From: Ailanthus altissimus
Taxonomy: Eukaryota; Streptophyta; Magnoliopsida; Sapindales; Simaroubaceae
Direction of reading: 5' to 3'
DNA: 64,000 bases
Assembly: GCA_946807835.1 (NCBI GenBank)
Contig: OX327704.1
Coordinates: 7,564,001 to 7,628,000, forward strand
Program-made: the position numbers and the translations under genes
Notes under the pieces: model-generated
Told to the model about the DNA's origin: nothing
The model's database searches: none
Seen by the model: the letters and a program-made list of their open reading frames with translations, nothing else
In this document: piece by piece, positions 21,275 to 32,330 of the stretch
Numbering within the stretch: position 1 is the stretch's first letter
How the letters are laid out: every line of letters begins with the position of its first letter

Positions 21275-22826
21275 TGTTTACGCTAAAAATGTAATGTGAC
21301 TATCGTAGTATAGATTGAGATGTCGATCTCATAAGGAAGCTTTTGACAAAATAGGTTAGTGAAGTAAAATATTAAAGCAGTAGTAAATGAGAAAATTAAT
21401 TAATTGGTTTAAGTGGATGAGATAGAATTGTCTATGAATTGAGAAAAATGTCTTATGATGATATAAGCAAGGCTTCGAGAATCACAATTATGCTTTATAA
21501 ATCTACTCTATACTTTTATTCAATGTTTATAACACAATTGAAAGTTTCACATCCCAAACAATCAATCGGAAGATATGTAAAATACAACACATTTGATTAC
21601 ATGTCTATTTGATGTGACTAAATTCTTTGCAAATATTAACACAAATTATGTTCATTTATACAAGTTATCTAAAATCGAAAATATATCATTTTGACTATAT
21701 TATAGTAAACGATCAACTTGAATATCAAACATTTATTGTCCTTGCATGTTATCCAAGATCGACAATATTGCATTAAAAGATTAACATATAAAACAATGTA
21801 ACCAATAATAATTATAATTCAACAAGAATCACATAAAAAAAGCATGACTGAAAATATATGAGACATGAGAATTATAACCTCTGGATTATAGAAATTACGA
21901 TAGATAAGAGTTTAAGCAAAACTAAACTTACAAATATTTGTAACTCTTGACAACGAATCAAAATATAAAAGTAGATTTATTACACATAAAAGTTCATCTC
22001 TTAACCTTGCCAAGAACTATAGCCTAGATTACAATGCATGTTAATGAGAAGAAAATAAGAGAGAATTGTATAATGTTGAAAATGTCCTAAGAGTGTCCTT
22101 ATATAGGGAATGAATGGAAATATGTTAAGTGTGACATCAATCTTCAATAATTTAAGCCAACAACTCGTTCACCCACTTGCAACACCTTTTTAATAATGTA
22201 AATGACAGATGTAGCCTTTTTGGCCGACATGAAAGTTGTATCATTTTGTCTCTTCTTTCTATAGGCACTAGGTTCATGCAAATTAGATTAGTATCCAATG
22301 AGATATGATCAAAGTTCTAAAGATACATCAGATTTCGGCCAACAACCCTTTTACCCACTTGCAATACAATTTGATCCATGATAACGGCTGATTTGGACTT
22401 TATCATCAACATAAGAGTTATTGATAATTAAGTCCGTATTTGATAGCTTTAAGAATTATACCAATTAGGTACGTATATTTTGAGATACGGTCTAAATACG
22501 TGAGTTGGGCCAAGCTGAGTGGAAGTTGTAGCCCGATTCTATTGTATCTCAATTTTTGGCCAATAATATGTTGGATTTGGCTTTTCAACTGTTCTTCAAG
22601 TTTGTGTAAGATTGAGTCATGTTACTCCAAGTTCAAGAATTTCTTCATTTCGATTTCTACATTAAGAGTTATGGCCATTTTAACTAAAACTGTGCAAATA
22701 ACATTCATTAATCACAATTTAAGGAGAACATTTTATTTTAAGCTAAAAATAAAAAAAATGTTAAAATTAGTGACATTAAATGGTGATTGAATCTCTTAAT
22801 AGATATGCATTTTTATGTGTTCATCA
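21275..22826 (-). repeat. Athila-like element, 5' LTR
   Basis: Partner of 10377-11914; plus-strand ends TGTTTACGC and GTTCATCA. It carries the same AAGGAAGCTTTTGACAAA and GGAGAAAA/GGAGAACA blocks, and one insertion (GTAATGACAG-like, near 22190-22215) absent from the other copy. Confidence 0.85.
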
Positions 22827-23269
22827 CCCTCACAACTCAAATGGTGGTTGAATTTATTTAAAGCTCTTTTTTCTTAATAATTTCACTTCTTTTCTATAAC
22901 AATTTTATATACATAATAATTAGTCCACGTTAAATGATATCTACATATCTAAAATAGTAAGAAAATAATCTAAAATAGTAAGAAAAAGACCAATCCATTT
23001 GTTGTGTGTTTTAAACAAAAAAACTTTCCAATATGCAAGCGACAGATGACTATACTCCAAAGGTGTCCTTCCCTTTAATTTTTTATTACACTTATTAGGT
23101 TTAACATACTTCTTATACAAAGTATACCTAAATAGTATGTGTGTCACTTTTATTATACACATTATTTACTTCTTGCTTCTAATATCAATAGTAAATATAT
23201 CTTGTAATTGAAAAGCTTTTCAATGTATATATGTATTATTGAAACATAATTGGCTTAGTTAATGAAGAC
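22827..23269. other. Spacer without recognisable features
   Basis: AT-rich. A short direct repeat of CTAAAATAGTAAGAAAA lies at about 22951-22987. No convincing frame. Confidence 0.4.
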
Positions 23270-24123
23270 ACAAGATAACACTATTGAAAATGGTGATTCA
23301 GCAATCTTTTTATGAGCAAGAATTGTAAAGAATATTAAAGGGAGAGTTATATTAAAGTCAAGGACACGTGGGACACACGAGAAAAGAGCAAGACAGAATT
23401 TGGAATCGTGGGAAAACAATGACAAAAAAGACCTATTGTCCAGGTCGAAATGCTAGAAATAGGATATCCTACACCATAGTGCTGGATAGCCAGCACTAGG
23501 CTAGCGCCTCAGCACTGACGTAAGGTTGTATTAGTGCTACTGTGTCAGAGACTTAGCGTCATAGCGCCCTGAAATAAGAAAGTCTGATTTTACCTCAAAT
23601 TGACTTCTTTAAAGGATTTTAGACTCTAAAGTATGTAGACTCTTATTCCAACTAAGTTTAGGGGGTTCTAGGAATATTTTATTTACTATATAAACCATTG
23701 TAAACCCTTTATTAAAGATTAAGCATTGCAAAAGAGACTGTAAGAGATGAGAAGAACTAAGTAGACATTGAATACTGTGTGTACTAGGATAGAACCACTA
23801 TTTGGGTGAAAATTATTCTTATGGGAGTAAAGAGACACCAAACAATAGATCTTTTGAGAGTTATTCTTATTGTTTTCTTTGTAAAATCTCTTAAGATTTA
23901 ATAAGAAATGATAGGATTCTTTAATCCACTATGAACGTAAGCAATTGGCCGAACCACGTAAATTAGTTATGTTGTGCTCTTTGATTTGCTTTGGTTTTCT
24001 TGTGATATTTGCTTGATAATTTTATATTTCCGTTGCATAAAAGTATTAGGGTTTAAGGTTGAACTCTATATAGGGTTCTTCCTTTAACATAATACCTAAG
24101 AGAAATAGTGTCTCCTTTCAACA
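23270..24123 (+). repeat. Copia element, 5' LTR (left end lost)
   Basis: It aligns with 25530-26338: GAAAGAGCAAGACAG(A/G), AAGACCTATTGTCCA, the GC-rich GCCAGCACTAGGCTAGCGCC tract near 23490, TTTACTATATAAACC-type TATA near 23690, and AGAGA-CTCTAAGAGATGAGAA. It ends TTTCAACA at 24123 before the primer site. The TGTTGAG start seen in the other copy is missing; the exact left edge (about 23270) is uncertain. Confidence 0.75.
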
Positions 24124-24174
24124 AACTAGTATCAAAGCATAATTTGATAATACACATAAAGTGATATTTAAACT

Positions 24175-25310
24175 ATGGCTACTATCAAGCAAGATATAGA
24201 TAAATTCAATGGAAGGAATGACTTCAATTTATGGAGAAAAACGGTGAAGACTTTACTAGTCAAGGAAGGGTTAGACTCAGTTATGGAGAAAGCTTGCTCG
24301 ACTAGCGAAGAGAAGAAAATTTTGAGACCGAGATAGATGGATTAGGACACAATTCAAAAGAAGGCTCATAACACCATAATACTAGTGTTGAGTAACAATG
24401 TATTAAGGAAGGTGGATAGCGAAGAAATGACTTTGGGTCTATGAAAGAAACTCGAGACTTTGTACATAATAATTTTTTTGGCAAATAGACTCTTTGTATA
24501 TAAGAAACAACACAAATTATCTATTACTGAGAGGTCTTTACTGAGAGAGTACATTGACGAATTGAACAAAATCATCGTAGATCTTAAGACCTTGAGGATC
24601 AAGATAGATGATGAAGACATGGCCATCATCCTGTTAAATTTGTTACCGAAGAGTTATAAGAGCTTTGTGGACACATTACTTTATGGAAATGAGACTCTCA
24701 CGATGAATAACGTCAAGGCCTCATTGAATTAAAAAGAATTGACAAAGAGATCTGAATATGAGAGTGAAATAGTTAGCTTGCACAAGGGAAAAAGAGCAAC
24801 CAACCAAGTAGGAGAACAAGGAGTAGTTCTTTTGAACCACTATGTAAAGGATTGTCCTAAATCAAAAGGAAAGGATGAGAGTGTTACTTTTGGTAGTCTT
24901 GGAGAAGATACAGAAGTTTTAAACTCATTGATAGTCTCGAAGAAAAAGTACGTTAGTAAATGGATACTGAATTTTGGGTATAGCATCCATATTTGTTCAA
25001 ACAGATTGATGTTTACTAACTATAAAGCCATGATAGGTAAAGTTCTATTGGGGAATGACATAACTTATAAAGTCATGGGAGTTTGTGACATAAGGCTGAG
25101 GATGCAAGATGGAGCACCTAGGGACTTACATGGTGTAAGGCATATTCATAGTCTAAAGAAGAACTTAATATCCTTAGGGAAAGTCAATGAAGAAAGGCAT
25201 TCGATTAAAGAGGAAAAAGAAAAATTGAGGGTAGTCAAATGATCTACATGGTTGGAAGGTAGAAAGAAAAATGGAGGGTTTTATATGCTTAAGGAGATGG
25301 CAAGTGTGGG
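24175..25310 (+). pseudogene. Copia gag and protease
   Basis: Gag begins MATIKQDIDKFNGRNDFNLW, the typical copia start (F-N-G-x-N-F-x-x-W), with KKLETLY, MAIILLNLLPKSYKSFVDTL and a knuckle reduced to HYVKDCPK (first two Cys lost). Protease: KWILNFGYSIHIC where active copies have W-I-x-D-S-G-x-S/C, so the catalytic Asp-Ser-Gly is Asn-Phe-Gly; then VLLGNDITYKVMGVCDIRL and HIHSLKKNLISLG. Stops at about 24335, 24442, 24730 and 25240. After LEGRKKNGGFYML the frame ends and the LTR begins. Confidence 0.85.
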
Positions 25311-25321
25311 CTAATATGGGA

Positions 25322-26338
25322 TGTTGAGGTAATGCAATCCATGAGACGACATCTAAAGAATACTCACTAAAGTGATGAGGGTCAAAGCACGTATACCTTT
25401 GGAGATCGAAGTCACTTACCCAAAGAAAGTTAAGTCTTGGTGGGGACTTAACTGGACTCAGCTCTAGGTGATAGAGCATTAGTGTGGATGGATCCAGAAG
25501 CCTGCTTATTAAAAAATTTTGAATCAAAGAAAGATATATTAGAAATAATGATTCAACAATCTTGTATATGCAATAACTATGAAGAATACTAAAAAGTGAT
25601 TCACGTTGAAGTTAAGGGTGTGTAAGACGCATGAAGAAAGAGCAAGACAGGAATTAGAAGTGTGGGAAGGTGATGAAAAATAAGACCTATTGTCCAAACC
25701 GTAACGCTCGGAGATAAGGGTTGTAGTGCTACAGCGCCAGAATTAGGATATCCGGCGCCGCAGCACTAGATAGCGAGCACCAGGCTAGCACCTTAGTGTT
25801 GTCTAACCAGCGCTGTAGCGCCAAAATCTTAACACCGTGATGCCCAGAAATAGTAAAGTCCGATTTTGTCTCAAATTAACTTCGTTAAGGGGTTTTAGAC
25901 TCTAAAGCATGTGGATTCTTATTTCAACTAATTTAGGATTTCTAGAAACGTTTTATTCACTATATAAACTCTTGTAAATCCTTTATTGAAGATCAAGCAT
26001 TATAAGAGAGACTCTAAGAGATGAGAAAAATTAGATAGACACTAAATACTGTGTGTGTTAAGGTGAAACCATTATTTGAGTGAAAATTATTCTTGTGAGA
26101 ATAAAGAGAAACCAAATAATAGATCATCCAAGAATTTTTCTTATTGTTTTCTTTATAAAATCACTTAAAAATTTAATAAGAAAAGTTAAGATCTTTTAAT
26201 TCACTATAAAGATAATTAACTGAATTACATAAATTAATTGTATTATACTCTTTGATCTTCTTTAATTTTTTTATAATATTTATTTTGATAATTTTTTATT
26301 TCAACTACATAAAAATATTATGGTTTAAAGTAAAACTC
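25322..26338 (+). repeat. Copia element, 3' LTR (right end lost)
   Basis: It starts TGTTGAGGTAATGCAATCCA. The GC-rich tract at 25700-25850 contains repeated CAGCGC/GGCGCC/CAGCAC elements. TATA-like CACTATATAAACTC lies near 25958. The homology with the 5' LTR stops at AAAACTC (26338), about 75 bp before the expected end; the next bases belong to a CACTA relic. Confidence 0.75.
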
Positions 26339-26560
26339 GACAGGCACTCTCCTCCGCTCAGCAGATATAATAGGCACAACTTGCATTATTAAAACACTCA
26401 AATAACTTTTTAAATTCATGATTTCTTGTCCAATCGGTACACCCTTCCCAAGAGTTGTCTTTCTTAATGCCTCCCTTGATTGACCTCGTAGTCTGCCTCT
26501 CACATGTGGAAGATCATATTGTTCATTACTTCGATCCATATTGTGTACACCTAAGAACAT
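26339..26560 (-). pseudogene. CACTA second-ORF (Transposase_24-like) fragment
   Basis: From 26560 the minus strand reads RSNEQYDLPHVRGRLRGQSR, then GVPIGQEIMNLKSYLSVLIM and SAERRRVPVEF, close to the P-I-G-x2-A-x2-L-x-S-Y-I-G and W-R-x-V-P-x-E-x-K motifs of the plant En/Spm second protein. The Trp before RRVP is Arg. It ends at the boundary with the copia LTR. The assignment is from memory of the family pattern. Confidence 0.5.
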
Positions 26561-26819
26561 GAAATTAGCAAGGTTTTGTAAGTCTGAAAGGTAACTGATT
26601 AGTTAGTATGATAATAATACATATATAATTTTAATAATACACATGCCATTGATAATCATCTCTACTGACAAATACTACATCCAGTATATTAATATCCATA
26701 GAATTAATAAACGAAATTAATCTAAAATAGGCGATAATAAGTATTTACCATTTAACTTCTATCATTAATCTAAATGAATCCCTAACTTCATAACTAGGTC
26801 CAAAACATTAGTTGTCGTT

Positions 26820-26960
26820 ATCATCACCATTTTCAAACAATTCAACATCTAATAGTTGTTTGCCGAAAGGAACATGTTGAATAGACTCGTCTACCTCCAA
26901 CGTGATTTGGCAAACAGTCATTGACCTTTAAAGGCATTGAACAAACAATTGATAATTTAG
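26820..26960 (-). pseudogene. Possible CACTA TnpD C-terminal tail
   Basis: The minus-strand frame SMTVCQITLEVDESIQHVPF ending in a Glu/Asp/Asn-rich tail and stop is coding-like and lies between the MULE border and the TnpA-like fragment. No diagnostic motif; position is the main argument. Confidence 0.3.
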
Positions 26961-27549
26961 GATGTCCCGCACAAAAAAAAATTAAAAACTTTCTAAAATT
27001 TATCAGTAATTTAATATAAATTGTTTTTTACCAAAATCAAATATTTTAAATTTTATTAACTAAATATATGTTACGTTAATTATTTTACTCTTATTGTAAT
27101 TTTAATAATTTTTTTTCTTATTTAATCTTTATTTTCTTTTTTATAAATTAATTAAGAACATAAATTTTTAAATAATTAATTATAAAAAATATTATTTATA
27201 ATAACAATAATAGTTTAAAAAATAATAATAATGTAATTAAATAATATAAATTATTTAATTAATTAAATTTTTATTTTTTATAAATGAATTAAAAAAATTA
27301 ATATAAAAGTAAGTGAAAAAATAAAATTTTAAAATTAAAAAAAATAAAAGGAAAAAAACACTTGCCAGGCATGTGCCTAGCAAGCACCCACCAATCTTTA
27401 TTTATTTTTCTTTTTAATAAAAAAATTTAAGAAATAAAATTTTTATTTAAAATAAAATAAAATAAATAGTAATATATTAATTATAAATATTTATAAATTA
27501 AAAAAATTAAAAACAAGTTAAAATAAAATTTTAAAAAAGCAAATCCTTG

Positions 27550-27705
27550 AGCGCATACGTTGGGGGCGCGCCTAAGACATGCGCCCAACAAAGCTTTGCT
27601 TTGGGCGCATGTGTGAGGCCCGCACCCGACGCATGCGCCCAGCAAGACTTTGCTTTGAGCGTATGCATGAGGCGCGCGCCAGACGCATGCATATCCGCCT
27701 GCAAG
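27550..27705 (+). repeat. 54-bp GC-rich tandem repeat, ~2.8 copies
   Basis: Units begin at 27551, 27605 and 27659 (exact 54-bp period): GCGCATACGTTGGGGGCGCG, GCGCATGTGTGAGGCCCGCA, GCGTATGCATGAGGCGCGCG. Each of the first two ends in a ...TTTGCTTTG block. Because 54 is divisible by three a frame stays open through it (CAQQSFALG/CAQQDFALS repeats), but I do not regard it as a gene. Confidence 0.9.
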
Positions 27706-28047
27706 TTTTTTTATTTTATTTTATTTAAATATATAAACAAATATACTATTTTCTCTTATTTTACCCTTCACAAAATATCATCCTCCTCTTAAAAACTCTT
27801 CGTCTTAAAACTTTCTCTCTCGCAAACCTACCTCTCTTAAAAAAGATCTTATATTTATTGCTAATTTTGAAGATATTTCTTGATGCGATGATATTTTGAA
27901 GATTTAGAAGAATAGCTGAAGTTGAAAACTAGTAAGTTTTTGTTTTAATTAATAGTAGTGTTTATATTTATTGAAAATTGGTGTAATAGATAAAAAAAAT
28001 ATAATAGATGATTAAACTCGATTATCACATATGGTGCGTGAGAGGGC

Positions 28048-28130
28048 GTGCAACTGTTGCTGGGTAGTGGCTGCACGTGCAACTGTTGCTGGGTAGTGGC
28101 TGCACGTGCAACTGTTGCTGGGTCGTCGCC
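28048..28130 (+). repeat. 29-bp tandem repeat, ~2.7 copies
   Basis: Units start at 28048, 28077 and 28106: GTGCAACTGTTGCTGGGTAG then TGGCTGCAC. The first two are identical; the third diverges at GGTCGTCGCC. It is a second GC-rich island in otherwise AT-rich DNA of the MULE. Confidence 0.92.
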
Positions 28131-28329
28131 TCGTGTGCGCACCAGTTGCAAAAAGACGCTCATGCACACGCATGGTTGCACACCACCGTGGCACCACCAC
28201 CAAATTTATTTATTTAATATATTTATACTAAATATATATTTGTATATATATAAATAGTTATATATTAAGTTTTATTTTTAATTTAGTTGTATATATAATT
28301 AAATTAAAATTACGTTGTATTTTTTCAGG

Positions 28330-29750
28330 TGCCATTAATCATGTCGTAAATCTCAACCATTATATGTTTTGGGAGAAGATGGGAGAGTTGTAGTGATGGT
28401 TTTAAAAGATACATCGGATATCAAAATATGCACATGGTAATTCAAAAAAATATTAGATATAAAGCGTTGTTGAGAAGAATTTGTCATCTTCTAGAAGTTG
28501 ATCATGTGCATTATAAAGTAATTCTAAAGTTTGAGATTCCTTCAAGTACTATAAAGTTGAGACCCATTCCACTTGAAAATAATGATGATGCAATATTGTG
28601 GTTGAGTTTACAAAATAATATAGCTACACCTCTTTGTGTAATAGTAAATACTCGAGGACCTGAAAGAAGGTTGTGCTAAGCAATTCACATCGAAAACTCT
28701 TGTGTATATTCTAAATTCTTTGGAGGATTATCATTATTCTTCTCCGATGTTCAACGAACAACGAGGCTACACATATTATAATAGTCAGATATATGAAGAT
28801 GTTGACGGTGATCTTGGCTATGATATTGGTCAAGATGTTAAATATAATGTAAGTAATAAGGAAAAAAAATGAGGAACTTTATGAGAATGATAATCATAGT
28901 TACGAGATTGATGATGATGGTAGAAATGATGATGATGATTATAAAGAGATTAGGGATGTAAATGATGATGCTGGTGATGATGATGATGAGGATGATGATG
29001 ATAATAATGATTATGGTAGAGAAGAAAGGGTTAAGGTAGAAAACCCATTTCAGTTTCAGCTTGAAATATAATCATTTGACTTGAATATATTAGAAAAATA
29101 TCTTGAAGAGAAAAATATACTAGGATTTGTGATGTATTTGTAGGAAAATTGTATAACAACAAAGATGAAATTCATGAAACTATAAGTATGGTTGCACTGA
29201 AGAGAAAATGGAGCTTTAGAGTTTACAAACCTACCAAAGATTGTTTCGAGTTGAAATGCAATGATGACAGCTGCAAGTGGAGATTACGGGTAGTGTCAAC
29301 AGAAGGGCGATGTTTTTTATTGTAAGGCGAGTAGATATAGAGCACACTTGTATTTTGAGTCAATTACGAGATGGTTACCTGTAAGCCAAGAGTCCAATTA
29401 TTGATAAAGTAATTAAAAAATAAGTTTACATCGGTCAATAGAAACTATAGGCCGAAAGACATTCAAGCAGACATACGTGAAGAATTCGATGTTTAAATAA
29501 CGTATACTATATCTTAAAGTGCTAGGGATCCAGTACTTCTAGTTGGTCAAGTGTCAGATTGGATAGTCCCAGAGTATTTGAAAAATATGAACATTCAGCC
29601 TTTGATAGCACGTCGTCAGTCAAGCAAATGTCTGATAAATTGGATTCTATCTTAATGAGAGAACCATCTAAGAATATATGTAGTCGTTATAGACAACATA
29701 GACATAACCGCCAAATGTGTCAAAACCCTGTACCTCTATAGAGCAGGTGA
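28330..29750 (+). pseudogene. MULE transposase relic (MuDR-type), core missing
   Basis: N-terminal region: LRRICHLLEVDHVHYKVILK and LENNDDAILWLSL; an Asp-rich linker at 28880-29030; then the MuDR DNA-binding domain at 29130-29330 (MVALKRKWSFRVYKP, LKCNDDSCKWRLRVV) and YRPKDIQADIREEF before the catalytic domain. The DDE/SWIM part is absent: the sequence passes almost directly to a C-terminal knuckle relic (CSRYRQHRHNRQMCQNPVPL; normally C-x2-C-x4-H-x4-C, second Cys is Tyr). Stops and frameshifts are present. Transposase would cut and rejoin element ends in an active copy. Confidence 0.75.
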
Positions 29751-30229
29751 TATATATTCGTTTATAAAATCTACCTTATTGATATTTAATTTCACTATAA
29801 TATAAGGTTAATATTTAATTTTTTTTTGTTTCAGATGGATCTGAAAAATATGGGAAACATATGAAAATAAGCTGTACCATAAGGCTTAATTATGTATAAG
29901 AGTCGAGCTTCGTCACTTATGTCCACTTATTTGTAATGCTCTTATTTCATAATCCACTTGTACTTTGTATTACATACTTACTTATTTTAAGGCACTTGTC
30001 TTTAGTATTGATGTTGATAATTTTCAAAAACATTTGGCAGAATCTCCCCTATAATATGGACGTTCCCAAACCTGCCATATTAAAAAAACACACTTCTATC
30101 AAACTAAAAAATCACTTCCGCACACATACACCCAAATCAATAGCCACAATCAATTATAATATACCAATTATACACCTAAATCAATGCATATAAAAAACTT
30201 ATGATACTAAATATCTATGAAGCAGCGGT

Positions 30230-32330
30230 CCATAAATCAATGACAATCTTTTGTCTATAAAAGGTACCAATGTCAGAGAATGAGTCAAATGGCTAATCTA
30301 ACATAAGATATTCATTATACATACAGATGAAGACACTATAGTCCCCGTTCCCGACCTTTTGTTGCAGCACATTCTCCTGCATACGCGTCACCGGCCAAGG
30401 GAACAAATTTAAGCTTTGTATGCCCCTCAAACTATAAAATCTATACCTCTGAAGGTACAAAGGCATTTCAGCATGTAGATACTCTATAAATTTCATGATG
30501 GACTCGTCTGAATGGTCGTTCACACTGGAATCATAAAGAATGATTGCAAATTGAATACGGTCAAGCTGCGCTACAATCCAATGTTGTTGATTGATATTCA
30601 GAGGGATATATACCTACAAAAATAATTATTGTATTATTTTTAACTTAATGTTGTTACATGCACAGTGAAAATTCATTATTGTTCTTAAAAAGTACCTTAT
30701 TGACCAATGCCTATGGTTTAACACCAAGTAACTCAGTCTTTGTTTCGAGTGCATAAGCCAACAACATTTCGAGCCATTCATCGTTGTTTGGAGGATTGGC
30801 GGTGAAGGAAGTTTGCCACATTTGTCGAATATACTCCTAAAGATAAATAAAAGATACTTGTTAAACTCACTAATAGTTAATATACACAACGGTATGATAA
30901 TGTTATATGCACACTAAACGGGTAACATAATAGCTCATGTAAAAATATACATCTGCAGTAGTGCAATCCTGTGAGTACATATCAGAAAACGTTCTTTGAT
31001 GCAAATGCAAAACCTTTAAATATTCATTTATGTGCTGCAAAACAAAGAATATGTATAAGTTTCAATACTATTAGGCAACGCACAAAACAAAAAAAAGTAA
31101 AAACAAGTCTTCACTAAATCGTCAAGCCAGTCTTGTAGTAGCTCATTAAACTATGTGTAGTTCAGATCGAGTCCGTCCAAACGAACCCATTATGTTGGGT
31201 CATTATTTTTTATCCAATCAAAAAGAATAGCATATTTAACCTAATCAATAGGAATCAGCTACCTGTTTACGTCAAATTTAAATGCTACTTGCAATTTCAC
31301 AAGTTTGTTTTTACGAGTTTTTTTAATGGATTGGTATATGGACTGACTTGGGTTGTTGCCTTTTTGTAAAAGCGCCCATACCTGCTTATGTTTTCACCCA
31401 ACGGAGCAGGTACAATTGTTATGCTTACAGGGCTATCAGCTACAGAAGCAAATGGTTGATGTTGAGACTCGCTGGCATGAGCAAATGTCTAAAAGTTAGC
31501 AGCCATGAATTCGGTACCCTACAAAACTAAATAATAACAGTTAATATATTGACTTGTTAAACTTTGTACCCAATGTAATTTAGGTTTAAAACATACCATA
31601 CTCTACCCTGCATCCTTAGAGATCTTGGTTGGCTTATACTGTTGCACAAAGAGAGATATCTAATGCAAGATATTTTCTTCAGCCTTATCAATCTTAGCCG
31701 AAAGCTCTGCGCTATCCTTATTAATCTTGGTAAATATCTTTTTTTCAAGATCATCCATTCTCTTCTCCAAGATATGATACTTTGACGTTCCGAACTCAAA
31801 CTATACATAAGTTATTATAATCAATTTTCACAAGCTAATACTCATGTGTAACATAAGTAATTATAATTTAAGAGAAAAAAATTAAATTATTATACCATTA
31901 ATTCAGTCGCTGGCGGGGCTTGAAATTCATAGTCAGGTTGTAGATCATTGGTGAATTGGGTGTTCGAGATATCAACTGTCTCCAACTTAATACTCTCTCC
32001 CTATTTTTCCGATGGAATGCACAAGTTTATAGCCGCACAATAGTCTCTAATCTTCTCATGTTTACGAGGTACTAACTTCCTATGAACCTCCAAAACCTTT
32101 ATAATAATTTAAAAAATATAACATAAATTATAAGAAAATAATATCTATTTTTTGTTGAACATAAAAGCATACCCCAACACCATTGAAGAGGACGTCTACG
32201 ACGTTTTTGTATAATAGGGTGCTCGTACCAGACCAATTTAGAATACGCAGAAATAGTCTCTATTCTTGTCGGCAAACAGCTCCCCACACCTTAGGATCGC
32301 CTCGTAGATCCACACCTGAGATGATAATAA
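30230..32330 (-). pseudogene. ULP1-like (C48) cysteine protease gene with Cys-to-Tyr change
   Basis: Upstream part near 32330-32160: VWIYEAI, ELFADK, then in another frame RILNWSGTSTLLYKNVVDVL, the segment before the protease domain in MULE-borne ULP genes. C-terminal protease: VYIPLN, HWIVAQLD (catalytic His), IILYDSS (Asp), RMQENVLQQKVGNGDYSVFI, where active enzymes have Q...GDCG. The codon at 30340-30338 is TAT, one base from TGT. Then MYNEYLMLD. Intervening frames (30889-30626, 31808-31557) are broken. ULP1 proteases normally remove SUMO; this copy cannot. Confidence 0.7.

Larger units (their letters stand above)
10377..22826 (-). mobile_element. Athila-like Ty3/gypsy element, ~12.4 kb with nested insertions
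   Basis: Two direct repeats of ~1.54 kb (10377-11914 and 21275-22826) bound a minus-strand internal region: primer-binding site at 21251-21270, gag at 20554, zinc knuckle, late RT, RNase H, integrase to about 17390, and a purine tract next to the 3' LTR at 11915. A primer-binding site of the GCGCTGTTGCCGGGGA type and TGATGAAC...-type LTR ends are characteristic of the Athila lineage. Protease and most of RT are deleted. Host-gene-like sequences and a 2.36 kb retroelement sit between integrase and 3' LTR. Flanks CCCAT and CCCTC give no clean target duplication. Confidence 0.85.
23270..26338 (+). mobile_element. Internally deleted Ty1/copia element
   Basis: Order on the plus strand: LTR (5'-truncated), primer-binding-like AACTAGTATCAAAGC (24124-24138), gag from ATG 24175, zinc-knuckle relic, protease to about 25310, then a second LTR at 25322 (3'-truncated at 26338). 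Integrase, RT and RNase H are missing entirely, so the protease is followed directly by the 3' LTR. The related LTR at 8995 carries the same pre-LTR region. Confidence 0.8.

Noticed and set aside
27547..27792. 81-aa plus-strand frame with repeated CAQQ.FAL
   Set aside because: It is the by-product of a 54-bp tandem repeat in a MULE end; no homology or gene context.
28048..28130. Possible CRISPR-like repeats
   Set aside because: The units are directly contiguous with no spacers, in a plant MULE.
28012..28257. Overlapping frames on both strands
   Set aside because: Explained by the 29-bp GC-rich tandem repeat.
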